NCBI GenBank assembly: GCA_012295275.1
Contig: CM022668.1
Coordinates: 2,845,489-2,862,988 of the forward strand
Direction: 5' to 3'
DNA length: 17,500 bases
Source of the DNA: Chrysomallon squamiferum
Lineage: Eukaryota; Mollusca; Gastropoda; Neomphalida; Peltospiridae
Position numbers and translations under genes: made by a program. Positions 7,641 to 16,528 of this stretch are shown here, piece by piece (the first letter of the stretch is position 1; each line of letters begins with the position of its first letter). The notes below the pieces were generated by a model. That model ran no database searches, was not told the DNA's origin, and was given only the letters and a program-made list of their open reading frames with translations.

Positions 7641-8108
7641 TCCCCCTCCAACATAAACGCCTGTCAATAAATTAGCCAGGTATACAGTCTATGATGTCGA
7701 GGGGATGGGGGAGGAAACAAAAAAAGAACACCTCATAAACTGGCCATACCACTTGTTAATAAACAGTTCAATTCTTAAAGGGGCACCCGCGCTATGATAG
7801 CGATCGCTACATCACTGGAATGTTGGCACGGGGTAAGACTTTACGTTAAAGTAATTAACTTACGTTTTTTGTTGTTTTTTTCGTTTTTTAAGTGGGGAAA
7901 TCTTTGTGGAAATAGTTGATACATAACACGTGGCTAATATTCATACCTGCATGATGCAGGCAGTTAAAGTAATTTGCTGTATTGCACTGCCAGCGCTTAA
8001 TTAATTAGGTTATTGTATTACCAGGGAGAAGTAATTATGGCAAATTGCACATGACATGGTATAAGGTGGTAATTCTTTGGTTTAAAGTTATTGAGCTATT
8101 TTGTCTTT
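7641..8108. other. Relatively CG-rich, complex non-coding block
   Basis: This block contains TTAAAGGGGCACCCGCGC (about 7776), a perfect 12-bp palindrome TAGCGATCGCTA (7798-7809), CACGTG (7927-7932), the inverted pair CCTGCAT-G-ATGCAGG (about 7947-7961) and a TTAATTAATTAG homeobox-like site. None shows coding potential. It could be an intronic enhancer or an old transposon end; I cannot tell which. Confidence 0.35.
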
Positions 8109-8142
8109 TTTTTTTTTTAAATATATTTAAAAGATGATGAAG

Positions 8143-8182
8143 AAAAATGAAGATGATGATGATGATGATGATGATGATGACA
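8143..8182. repeat. (GAT)n microsatellite
   Basis: About eleven GAT units, with degenerate GATGAAGAAAAATGAA-type sequence before and more GATGATG after. Confidence 0.9.
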
Positions 8183-8199
8183 GTAATGATGATGTTAGA

Positions 8200-8755
8200 T
8201 AATAATAGTAAGAAAAAAAGAAAGAAAGTTTCTTTTACACCTTTAATTCCAGTTACTGCAACAACAAAAATATAAAAAATATAAAAATAAAATAAAAAAT
8301 AAAAAATAAAAAATTGATAAAATAAAGTTTATAAAAGAAAAACAAAACAAAACAAAATCAAAAGTAAAAAAAATAATAAACATTTTTAGTTTTTTTCTCT
8401 TTTTTTTTTAATTTTATTTCTTTTTATAGGACTCAAATGTATTTACTCTTTGTACAGAAGTTCAAAGGAAACAGATATAAATCTTCTTTGATTGCAATAT
8501 TTTTGTGTTTTCTTTTTTATATTTTATTTATAGCAGAAATGTGTAATTTGAAACTGAAATAAAATGAAAAATAAAATAAAAAATAAAATAAGATAAAAAA
8601 ATAAACACACATGAAGTGTTTAAACAGAAAGATTACTTATAAAAGAATTTTACATTTATTTAAAAAATGTAAATTAACCAGTTTTTCTTTTAAAACATTG
8701 AAATTATTTTCTGTTTATTGATTTAGTTAGTTTTATCTTTCTTATACATTATTTT

Positions 8756-8786
<31 letters not shown>

Positions 8787-9240
8787 TTATTATTATTATT
8801 AATATTTTTGTTGTTAGTTTACATTTTTGTTGTTGTGTAATATTGGCTTAAATACAAGATATTTTCTTCTTTACTGAAACATTTTGTTTTATTATTTCTT
8901 CTTCTTCTTCTCCTAAGATTTCAATTAAACAAAGTTTTAATAACAAGAATTCAGTTTGTCTAAGTTTCCACCATCTTGAGTCCAACTGGGACAAAACATT
9001 TATTTATCAACACTTTCAATATTTTTAATTTTTAATTTAATTTTTTAAAATTATTTTTATTCTTTTATTACTTTTATTATTTGTTATTTTATTATCTTTT
9101 TTATTATTTATTTATTATGTTTTCATTTTTTTAATTTAATTGTTTTTCTTTTACCTTATTATATTTTCTTTTATTTTATTCTTTTATTTTATTTATTTTA
9201 AATTTTAAATTTTATTTATTTATAGGGTTCAGAATATCTA
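8200..9240. repeat. Kilobase of A+T low-complexity sequence
   Basis: Mostly AAAAT/AAATA repeats on the plus strand at 8260-8400 and 8560-8605, then the complementary TTTTA/TTTAT repeats at 8745-8800 and 8995-9225, with (ATTT)n at 8752-8783 and (CTT)n at 8898-8911. The two compositions are complementary and could pair imperfectly over long distances. No ORF or gene. Confidence 0.85.
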
Positions 9241-9636
9241 TCTATCTCATGTTTGGAAGCTCAGTAAAATAAAATTTGGAACTATAAACACATCTAACTA
9301 ACAAACTGAAAAACTCTTTTTCAAAATCAGTCAACCTATCAGCAGTATTAAAAACTAAAAAAAATAAAATTCAGTATCAACCAATTTTTCTATTACTCAA
9401 AAAATTCTTCAAACACACCACACACAAATTTTCCTTTCAAAATCAACAGAGTTCTGTTTTCATTGACAGCTACGAGCTCTGATCGCCGGGGACAGAGGCT
9501 GTAGTAGCTGGTGTTTTAAAACATCTTCATGACAGATGTCTGTTTAGAAAGAAAACAGAAATAATTACAAGTTTGCAAGAAAAATAACCTAAGTGTTTGA
9601 CCACCAGGCAGAGAAACAAACACCAAGTCCCTAGAC
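9241..9636. other. Intron sequence with a GC-richer patch
   Basis: AT-rich, with a patch at 9465-9520 (around CTGATCGCCGGGGACAGAGG) of higher GC. No ORF or splice-site pair supports an exon. Confidence 0.4.
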
Positions 9637-9729
9637 CACAGAGTTTGCTTCTTTGCGGTACTTCACGTGTTTTCACAGAACTCACAGAGTTTGGTTCTTT
9701 GCGGCACTTTCACTTGTTTTCACAGAACT
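9637..9729. repeat. 46-bp head-to-tail tandem duplication
   Basis: Copy 1 (9637-9682) and copy 2 (9683-9729) both run from CACAGAGTTTG through TTCTTTGCGG and CACTT/CACGT to TTTTCACAGAACT. They differ at only a handful of positions. Confidence 0.9.
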
Positions 9730-9822
9730 CCACTATTCTCCCTCCAGCTCTGAAGAGTCTTCGAAGATGATTGATACGATGTTGTGTGTGTGTAATTTGA
9801 GAGACATTAGAAAAACGCAGGA

Positions 9823-10012
9823 CTAATTAATTTATTAGCAGCCATTTTTAGATCCTTACAAATACTTTGCTGCCATCTTTTATCTTGATGTTCAATTAAA
9901 CCAGATTGAATTCGCCAGTTTTAAAAAACAAGTAAGGACTCACTCACCTCCCTCCCAGAACAGAATTCATTTATTTGTTAGGAGCTATTTTTAGATTAAT
10001 ACACATACTTTT
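9823..10012. repeat. Diverged direct duplication about 140 bp apart
   Basis: Segment 9823-9868 (AATTTATTAGCAGCCATTTT then TAGATCCTTACAAATACTTT) resembles 9963-10012 (TTTGTTAGGAGCTATTTTTAG then ATTAATACACATACTTTT). GAATTC and CAGTTTT/CAGAA motifs lie between them. Confidence 0.65.
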
Positions 10013-10170
10013 CACACTTTTGTTTTATTTTTTATTTTTTAGAAGATAATCTTGTTTTTACCTCTTTTAATAATATTTATTTTACAAATATTCACACTAT
10101 CTCTCACTCTTCCTTCCTTCCTTCTCCTTCTAATAGATATTCATCTCATTCATAGGAGCCTCTCTCATTA
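10013..10170. other. T-rich intron stretch with (TTCC)n
   Basis: Polypyrimidine-rich sequence including CTTCCTTCCTTCC at about 10109-10123. A hydrophobic 60-codon plus-strand ORF is derived from it and from the following (AT)n, and is not called. Confidence 0.6.
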
Positions 10171-10175
10171 TTATT

Positions 10176-10176
<1 letters not shown>

Positions 10177-10213
<37 letters not shown>

Positions 10214-10300
10214 GGTATGTATGTATGTATTTAAATAACAAATGTATGTATGTGTGTGTGTGTGTGTAACTGTGTATGTATGTATATATGTATATATGTA
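10177..10300. repeat. (AT)n, (TATG)n and (GT)n compound microsatellite
   Basis: About 15 AT units (10178-10208), then TATG units, a (GT)n run at 10250-10267 and further TATG/TATA. Confidence 0.93.
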
Positions 10301-10538
10301 TCTATATTTATGTATTTATCTATTTTTGCCACTGTCAGGACAGCACATACCAATACTTTAAAACAATTCATAAACTAGAATTGAAACTGGAAGAAAACTC
10401 AGTGATTCCTTCCAGGAGATTAGATCCTGTAAACCACTATACATAAAGACAACATTTTCAGAGTTTCTGCCTACATCATCAACTGTAGGAACTAACTAAA
10501 CAGAGCTTTTAAAATAGTTTTTTAAATACTGTTATTAC
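10301..10538. other. Intron sequence of ordinary complexity
   Basis: No gene or repeat recognised. Confidence 0.5.
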
Positions 10539-10584
10539 TTGATGATGATGATGATGATTATAACAACAACAACAACAAATGATG

Positions 10585-10635
<51 letters not shown>
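10539..10635. repeat. (GAT)n(AAC)n(AAT)n compound trinucleotide microsatellite
   Basis: GAT at 10539-10558, AAC at 10562-10578, GAT again, then about 17 perfect AAT units at 10585-10634. Confidence 0.95.
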
Positions 10636-10717
10636 CCTTTACAAATTCCTTAAATATTTGATAAAGAAAAGAAAGAAATGAATCCACTGTTTTATCTTGT
10701 CCTATAATAAATAAACA

Positions 10718-10760
10718 TGAAATAAAATAAAATAAAATAAAATAAAAATGAAATGAAATG
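10718..10760. repeat. (AAAAT)n pentanucleotide repeat
   Basis: About five AAAAT units, followed by ATGAA units. Confidence 0.88.
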
Positions 10761-10847
10761 ATTTATCCTGTAACACAGTTGTCAGCAACAATTTTAATAT
10801 ACTCTCAGAAAAAACAAGATAAAAATGTAGTAAAAAGAATTTCTGAA

Positions 10848-10869
10848 AAAAAAAAAAAAAAAAAAAAAA
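10848..10869. repeat. Poly(A) tract
   Basis: About 22 A residues. I see no retroelement body or target duplication beside it, so I do not call a retroposon tail. Confidence 0.9.
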
Positions 10870-11087
10870 TGTAAGAAAAAGAAATTTAAAAGGAAAAAAC
10901 AAAAGTTTCCCAGAAACAGACCAGAGACAGCAGAACCTGATTAAAATCGTCAAGCGGGAAAATTGTCCGAACCTGCAGCGTCCTGGTGATGTGTTTGTCA
11001 GAAATGTTCACCAGCGAAATAAAATTAATCTGCCAGAAACATGCGATTTAATTGAAAGTCTTAAACAGAAACCAGGTGACGAAACAG

Positions 11088-11090
11088 AAC

Positions 11091-11174
<84 letters not shown>

Positions 11175-11290
11175 AGGGAGGGAAGGAGGGAGAGAGACAG
11201 AGAGAGAGAGAGAGAAATAGAGAGAAAGAGAGAAAAAAGAATAAGACAAAGAAAGAGAGAAAGAGGGAGGGAGGGAGGGAGATAGAGAAA
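11088..11290. repeat. (AG)n / (GGGA)n polypurine tract
   Basis: About 35 AG units, then GGGA units, AG again and GGGA again, on a strand that is nearly all purine for 200 bp. Mirror symmetry makes it a candidate for triplex (H-DNA) formation. The Arg/Glu and Ser/Leu ORFs here are artefacts. Confidence 0.96.
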
Positions 11291-11399
11291 CTGAAAAAAG
11301 AAAAAAAAAAGATAAAGAGAAAAAATGAAAAAAGAGGATAGAAATCAACAAAGAAAGAGAAAAACTAAAAAGAAAAAAAATACTGAGAGATGGCAGAAT

Positions 11400-11432
11400 T
11401 ATGTTATGTTATGTTATGTTATGTTATGTTAT
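11400..11432. repeat. (ATGTT)6 pentanucleotide repeat
   Basis: Six perfect ATGTT units at 11401-11430. Confidence 0.96.
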
Positions 11433-11908
11433 TGATTTACTTAGCTGTAAATATAAAATCTTTAACACTTTAAATAACAAACTTATGCCCAGGTTACTAG
11501 TTAATTAACACAAAACTGAACAGAATTTCAAAGAAATCACCTGTTACTTAACTTATACATAAACAAGTACTGCATAAATCAGACTTGTTACAGTTTTCAC
11601 AAATTTAGCTGTTTCCTGGAGTGTGAGATATCACAGGATCAAAACTCTATACTGGACAAACTGCATTATGTTCCAATCTAAACAGTGCTCACTAATAATT
11701 TTATCAAAGATTTTAGAGTATGGTGCTTGTTATTTTTCTTCTTTTAACTGGTATAATAAAACCTTATAAAACCAGTGAAAATGTGTAAAAACAAACAAAT
11801 AATAAATAAATATTAATAATAATAAATGTACAAGATAATTATATTAACAGATCATCATTACTGTTTACCTGGTTATCATATTTATTTGCAAATTAGCATA
11901 ATTTATAT
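11433..11908. other. Intron sequence of ordinary complexity
   Basis: AT-rich, without recognised genes or strong repeats. Confidence 0.5.
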
Positions 11909-11909
11909 A

Positions 11910-11941
<32 letters not shown>
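11910..11941. repeat. (CTGT)n tetranucleotide repeat
   Basis: About 7.5 perfect CTGT units. This is the complement of the ACAG motif at 4437-4474, here in the opposite orientation. Confidence 0.95.
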
Positions 11942-12328
11942 CCTTACCTATCTAACCACAGATGTGTGTGTGTGTTCCAAATAGGAAAAAAAAAAAGTAT
12001 CAATTTTATTTTTTAAATTAAATAATACACATCACCTGATCCTTCAATTTTTATTTTTTTAAATAAATAATAAAAAAAAGTCACTTGGTGCAGCTCTGTT
12101 GTTTCCATTAACTCTGTTGTTCTGAGATGTTGTCTGTTTTGATGCTGTCTGTCAGTCATGTGACCTGACAGACAAAGGGTTAATATTCTGACCTGTGGGT
12201 CAAGACACAAATAAAAATAAAGGATGGGCTTTTGAAAAACATGACTTTTCAAAATGAAAATAATTTTTTTTTAACTTTGGCTTGTTTATGTAAACACATC
12301 TGGTATTAAATTTCAGTGCACTGCCTTA
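11942..12328. other. Intron sequence, no gene seen
   Basis: A 79-codon minus-strand ORF (12013-12252) has no recognisable motif. Its TCAGTCATGTGACCTGACAG patch contains a near-palindrome around CATGTGAC. Confidence 0.45.
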
Positions 12329-12505
12329 GAATAATAATGATTATGATGATGATGATGATGATAATGGTAATGATAATGATGATTATGGCAATAATGATAA
12401 TAATGATGTTGGTACTAATGGTGGTAATGATGATAATCATGAAGATGAATATAATGATGATAATGGGAATGGTGATGATAATAATGATGATGATTATAAC
12501 AATGA
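12329..12505. repeat. (ATG/ATA)n imperfect trinucleotide repeat
   Basis: GAT/AAT/GGT triplets over about 175 bp. The Met/Ile ORF across it is an artefact. Confidence 0.93.
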
Positions 12506-12551
12506 AACTAATGGATGCAGTAGCTCAATACTAATAACAGTGGTAAATTTA

Positions 12552-12693
12552 TCATAATTAACATAATTTATTACAAAAAAATCATTAATGATCAAATTAA
12601 CATAATTTATTACAAAGAATCATTAATGATCAAATTAACATAATTTATTACAAAGAATCATTAATGATCAAATTAACATAATTTATTAACAAA
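12552..12693. repeat. 38-bp tandem repeat, about 3.5 copies
   Basis: Units start at about 12556, 12595, 12633 and 12671 (periods 39, 38, 38) and are almost identical. Each unit carries AATTAACATAATTTATTA plus a perfect 12-bp palindrome ATCATTAATGAT. Confidence 0.95.
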
Positions 12694-12782
12694 ACTGATT
12701 AATTAATTAATGAATTAGAAATTTTCAATGACATCAAACACTAGTAATAAATAATCAAGAAACTGAAATGAAAACATTTTAA

Positions 12783-13453
12783 GTTCAAATGAAAACCAAC
12801 ACAACAGGTGAAAAAAAGAAGAAAAAAAGGTAAAACAGATTAAAAAAAAAAAAAGAGAGAAAAAAGATAGCTTCAACCAATTTAGAAGTAATTTAGAAGG
12901 TGTAACCCAAAATGTTATCTCAAAAACCTGAGAAATTGAGGCAATTATGTCTGCAGGAAAAAAGAACAGAAAAAAAAAAAAAAAAACCCAGGGAAAAAAG
13001 AAAAAAAAAAAAAAAAAAGATTTGAAAAAGAAGAAGAAAAAAAGAAGATATAAAAAAGAAGAGAAAAAAAGAAGAGAAAAGAACATGATAAAAAAAGATA
13101 CTGAACCATCTCAAGATATTTTTTATCTTGTTTGTGTTAGAGATAAATAAATAAAAAAAAATAAAAATAAATAAAATAAAAATTAATAAATAAATAAATT
13201 TAAATAAAGGTAAAAAAAAAAAAAAAAATAAAAAAAAAAATAAAAATACAATTAAGAAAGGTAGAAACAGAAAAGAACAAAAAGAGAATGGAGAAAGAGA
13301 GAAAAGAAAAGAAAGTATAAAATATATGAAAAAATATAAATAAAAGCAAAGTAAATAAATAAATAAAAAAAGTAAAATAAAAAATATAATGAAAAAAAAA
13401 ATAAAAAAAACTAACAAACAGATAAAAAAAGAAAACAAATTTTTTTTTTTTTT
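12783..13453. repeat. A-rich / purine-rich low-complexity block
   Basis: About 670 bp dominated by poly(A), AAAG, AAAT and GAAAAA runs on the plus strand, ended by a T14 run near 13440. In the EGFR transcript it would be U-rich. The long Phe/Leu ORF (12920-13468, minus) is a translation of poly(T) and not a gene. Confidence 0.92.
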
Positions 13454-13528
13454 AGGATACTGTTTCATATATTTACAATGATACTAAAGACAGAAGTGAC
13501 TTGTATGTAAGAAAATGACAGACAGTTA

Positions 13529-13566
13529 CAGATAGATAGACAGACAGACAGACAGATAGACAGATT
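13529..13566. repeat. (GATA/GACA)n tetranucleotide repeat
   Basis: GATA, GACA x4, GATA, GACA in succession. Confidence 0.92.
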
Positions 13567-13712
13567 AAAAAAAAAAAGTGAAAGAAAAGACAAGGAGTAA
13601 GATAGTAGGTATGGGGGGAAACAAACTGGAAATGGAGAAGTATTTGAAAGAAAGATAAGGAGAGAAATAAAGGAGAGAGAGAGAGAAAAAATATTTTGTA
13701 ATAAAAATATCA
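13567..13712. other. Purine-rich intron sequence
   Basis: AAAG/GAGA-rich; no gene. Confidence 0.6.
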
Positions 13713-13713
13713 C

Positions 13714-13738
13714 AAAAAAAAAAAAAAAAAAAAAAAAA
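13714..13738. repeat. Poly(A) tract next to the hairpin
   Basis: About 24 A residues ending where the hairpin starts. Confidence 0.9.
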
Positions 13739-13806
13739 TTATACTGTATTCTAAAAAACTAAAAACATTTAACTATGTTTTTGGTGTTTTAGAATACAGT
13801 ATAATT
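13737..13806. repeat. 70-nt hairpin: 32-bp inverted repeat with 6-nt loop
   Basis: Arm 13737-13768 pairs with 13775-13806 around the loop TTAACT. I count two to three non-pairing positions, all near the middle (left AACT against right-complement CACC), and the outer 20 bp are perfect (AATTATACTGTATTCTAAAA). It is preceded directly by a poly(A) run of about 22 (13714-13736). It could be a tiny MITE remnant or a miRNA-like hairpin; the sequence alone cannot decide. Confidence 0.9.
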
Positions 13807-14365
13807 TTTTCATTTGAACTATGACACTGATGTAAACAACTAAAGATAATTTTCCTTATTTACAATTAATAATAATAATTTAATAGTAAATAAATAAATA
13901 AATAAATATATAAATAAATAAATAGACCTACTGAATATTAAAAATCCCAGTAAACTAAGTACAAAACAGATACAAAACAAAAAACCAAAAAACCCCCCAG
14001 TATCAGACAAGCAAATAGAAACAAATATAGAAACAAATTTTTTAAAAATAACAACAGAAGAAAACAACGAAGATCAAAAATAATAAATAAATAAAAAAGA
14101 GAAAGGAAACTAAAAATAAAAATGGAAAGTTAGAAAACCAGATGAAAGGGGAAGACGCAGACACACAAAGGGGAGACTGCTAGAGACTGAAACAAAGATG
14201 GAAACACACACTTGTGTGGATGTAAAGAAAGGTGAAGGTCACATTGTCTGTGTAACAACTGAAACTGTTCTGAGATCCAAGACTGCATCTAACACAAACA
14301 TCAAACAGACCACAACAGTAAGAAACCTCTACAGAGCTTTCTCATACTGTGCTTCTTTGAGAGAG
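13807..14365. other. A-rich intron sequence
   Basis: Includes (AAAT)n at 13886-13924. A plus-strand ORF of 83 codons (14198-14449) begins in unique sequence but ends in the GA tract and shows no domain, so I do not call it. Confidence 0.5.
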
Positions 14366-14510
14366 GGGGGAGGATGGGGGGAGACAGAGGCAGAAAGAAA
14401 GAATAAGAGATTGACAGAGAGAAAGAAAGAAAGGAAGAGAGGAGGGTGAGAAATTGAAATAGAAAGAAAGGGAAAGAAAGAGAAAAGAAAAAGATAAACA
14501 GAAAAAATAT
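14366..14510. repeat. GA/GAAA purine-rich tract
   Basis: GGGG/GAGA then GAAAGAAAG runs, nearly all purine. Confidence 0.88.
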
Positions 14511-14739
14511 TAAAAATTAAAGTAAGATACAGCACCTGACAGAACAAAAGAAAAAACATGAAAGAAGGACAAAATATTTTAGTTCATACTGCTGTCATTA
14601 AACAGCAGTAAGTGATATTTTATATGCACCTTTCCCCAAACAGGACAGTACATCTTCACCAGTAACAAACCACTTATAGAGTACAGAAAACAATATTTAA
14701 AAAAAGAGTCAAGAAGATATTTTTATTTCATCTTAACAT
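14511..14739. other. Intron sequence with a small inverted repeat
   Basis: CTGCTGT (14589-14595) and ACAGCAG (14602-14608) form a 7-bp stem with a 6-nt loop. Otherwise unremarkable. Confidence 0.55.
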
Positions 14740-15530
14740 ATCCTGTCAAATCTACTTCATATTTGTTATCCAGAATAATGTTAGTCCTAAATCAAATACT
14801 TAACTTTTTTATCCGGTATACTGTAAAATGTACTTCATATTTTTTATCATAATTTAAATCAGCTACTTAACTTTTTTTTAATCCAGTATACTGTCACTGA
14901 CTTACAAATGTTGAAATGTCAAGGTCGGTTACTTGTAGTGACTGCTTGCAAGCATGCAGAGAAAGGAATTCCTCTGACCTTAAACTGATCCGAAAATATT
15001 TCACTCACATGAAGATTTACTTTTGTCTTCAAGTATACTGAGCCTATTCTGAGAATGCAGTGTTATTTTTATCTGGAACTGCTGTCTCTGTGTTATTGCA
15101 TGTATTGATTTACATTTTTGTCTGTACGTTTTGTTACCGATTACTTTTTTCAAATCTGTTGCTTAACTTTTGTTGTTAAGTATACTATTTTACATCATGT
15201 TTATTTCATTAACTTTTATAATTGACTACATTGTTTTAACATCTATAACTTTTGTTATGAAGTGTACTTTGCAAAGTTCATTCGTTAATTTTCATTATTT
15301 AGTATATGCTTTACATCTACTTTAAATTTTGTTTTTAGTATACTTTTTATATCTACTATAACTTTTATTATCTAGTATACTCTATTAAAGTCTGTACTTT
15401 AACTTATCTTATATATATTTGCTATCTAGTATAATTTTTAAAATCTGTTCCTTAACTTTTACTATTTAGAGTACTCTATTGAAGTCTGTCCCTTAACTTT
15501 TGTTGTGTAGTATAGTTTCTCAGATATGTA
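14740..15530. repeat. Old degenerate ~40-bp tandem repeat with embedded unique segment
   Basis: Diverged units share CTTAACTTTTGTTATCTAGTA-like and TATACTxTxTAAATCTGTTxC-like halves. The GTATA landmark recurs at about 14815, 14886, 15033, 15180, 15263, 15302, 15338, 15375, 15429, 15471 and 15510, typically 36-54 bp apart or roughly a multiple of that. The segment at about 14900-15000 is not of this type but has its own diverged copy at 15533-15605. Confidence 0.82.
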
Positions 15531-15605
15531 GAACTTGAAATGCCAAGTTCTTTCTGAACTTTCACAGACTGTGACTGAATTCCTCTGACCTTTGAAACAT
15601 CTTCG
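14907..15605. repeat. Diverged pair of ~75-bp direct repeats flanking the degenerate array
   Basis: The segment near 14908-14985 (TTGAAATGTCAAGGTC, then CTTGCAAGCATG, then GGAATTCCTCTGACCTT) matches that near 15535-15605 (TTGAAATGCCAAGTTC, then TGAATTCCTCTGACCTTTG, then CTTCGCAAGCTGTG). The motif order differs slightly. They bracket most of the ~40-bp array, suggesting a larger composite unit. Confidence 0.72.
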
Positions 15606-15720
15606 CAAGCTGTGAGCTAATCTTGTATTAATTCCCCACCGATACAGTACACTGTGTATTACACAGCAGTAACTTCAGTCAGTCTCTTAGTTACAGGAGA
15701 CAAGTAGTTACTGGCAGGGG
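15606..15720. other. Intron sequence, no gene seen
   Basis: Short unique stretch with ACAGTACACTGT-type partial symmetry near 15645. Confidence 0.5.
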
Positions 15721-15803
15721 AAAGGAGATGCAGCTCCTAACTTGGGTAAAAGGAGAAACTGCTCCTGATAAGGTGAAGGGGGAATGAGAAACAAACTCCT
15801 TTG
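15721..15803. repeat. ~28-bp degenerate triplicate with GGAG/CTCC symmetry
   Basis: Three diverged units: AAAGGAGATGCAGCTCCTAA (15721 on), AAAAGGAGAAACTGCTCCTG (15748 on) and AAGGGGGAATGAGAAACAAA then CTCCTTTG (15776 on). The first two units each contain GGAG paired with CTCC across 5-8 nt. Confidence 0.7.
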
Positions 15804-15813
15804 TCTATTTGTC

Positions 15814-15910
15814 TGTGTGTGTGTGTGTGTACATATGTATATATCTGTATGGTTTTATATGGATGGATGAATGTATGCATATATGTGTGCATGTGTGCAT
15901 GAAAATGTGC
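15814..15910. repeat. (GT)n and degenerate ATGTGTGC alternating tract
   Basis: GT x8-9 followed by ATATGTATAT/ATGTGTGCATG alternation. ORFs across it are artefacts. Confidence 0.88.
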
Positions 15911-16135
15911 ATTCTGCATGTCATATTCTCATCTCGTTTTAATTCATTTGTATTAACAAACATGCACATGCAGATGTATGAAATAATTGGATTTAACACA
16001 CGAGTGTGCATAACCACTTCATCAGTTCATCAAACAATAGTTTCAAATTTCAGAAATTTAAACAAACAGATGAATTAAATAGAGAATTACATGAATGAAG
16101 AATTCTATAGACTGGTAAACACTGTTACAATAAAC
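15911..16135. other. Intron sequence, no gene seen
   Basis: No recognisable feature. Confidence 0.5.
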
Positions 16136-16205
16136 ATGGACAGACAGAAGATTACACAAATGGACAGACAGAAAATTAAACAAATGGACAGACAGATGAA
16201 CAGAT
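16136..16205. repeat. 24-bp tandem repeat, 3 copies
   Basis: Units start at 16136, 16160 and 16184 with ATGGACAGACAGA; the second halves vary (AGATTACACAA, AAATTAAACAA, TGAACAG). Confidence 0.93.
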
Positions 16206-16528
16206 GTTTTAATAACAAGCACAGCTGAAAGATGTTTTCAGTGTCGTAAAACAAAACTTTTAATAAATCACACAGACAATAAAATTGATGGAAATAAAGA
16301 TGTGTATAGTGTAGATAATTAATGCATATACAGACAGACACAATGACAGAAGATACAGATTATTAACTATATAACTAGTGTGTATGTGTGCATGAATACA
16401 CACACACACATACACACAAATTTAAACATGCATATAAGGGCACACACATTTTTTTTCTTCAAATAACTGGAAAAAGAAATATTATATAAACCCAAAAATG
16501 TTCACGTTTTAAGAAGATAAAAATATAA
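16206..16528. other. Intron sequence with a short (CA)n
   Basis: ACACACACACATACACACA at about 16399-16418; otherwise nothing recognised. Confidence 0.5.

Noticed and set aside
9950-10000. Possible first exon on the minus strand ending GGGAGGGAG/GTGAGT with a short Met-started frame
   Set aside because: The frame would leave two bases, whereas exon A needs one. The peptide is only seven residues with no signal sequence, and no acceptor or promoter is evident.
10848-10869. Poly(A) run as a possible retroposon or SINE tail
   Set aside because: No element body, RNA polymerase III boxes or target-site duplication is visible next to it.
11061-11351. Arg/Glu-rich and Ser/Leu-rich ORFs on both strands
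   Set aside because: All are frames of the (AG)n/(GGGA)n tract.
12920-13468. 182-codon minus-strand ORF, the longest in the window
   Set aside because: It is a translation of poly(T)/TTTA low-complexity sequence (Phe, Leu, Ile only). No domain, codon bias or exon structure.
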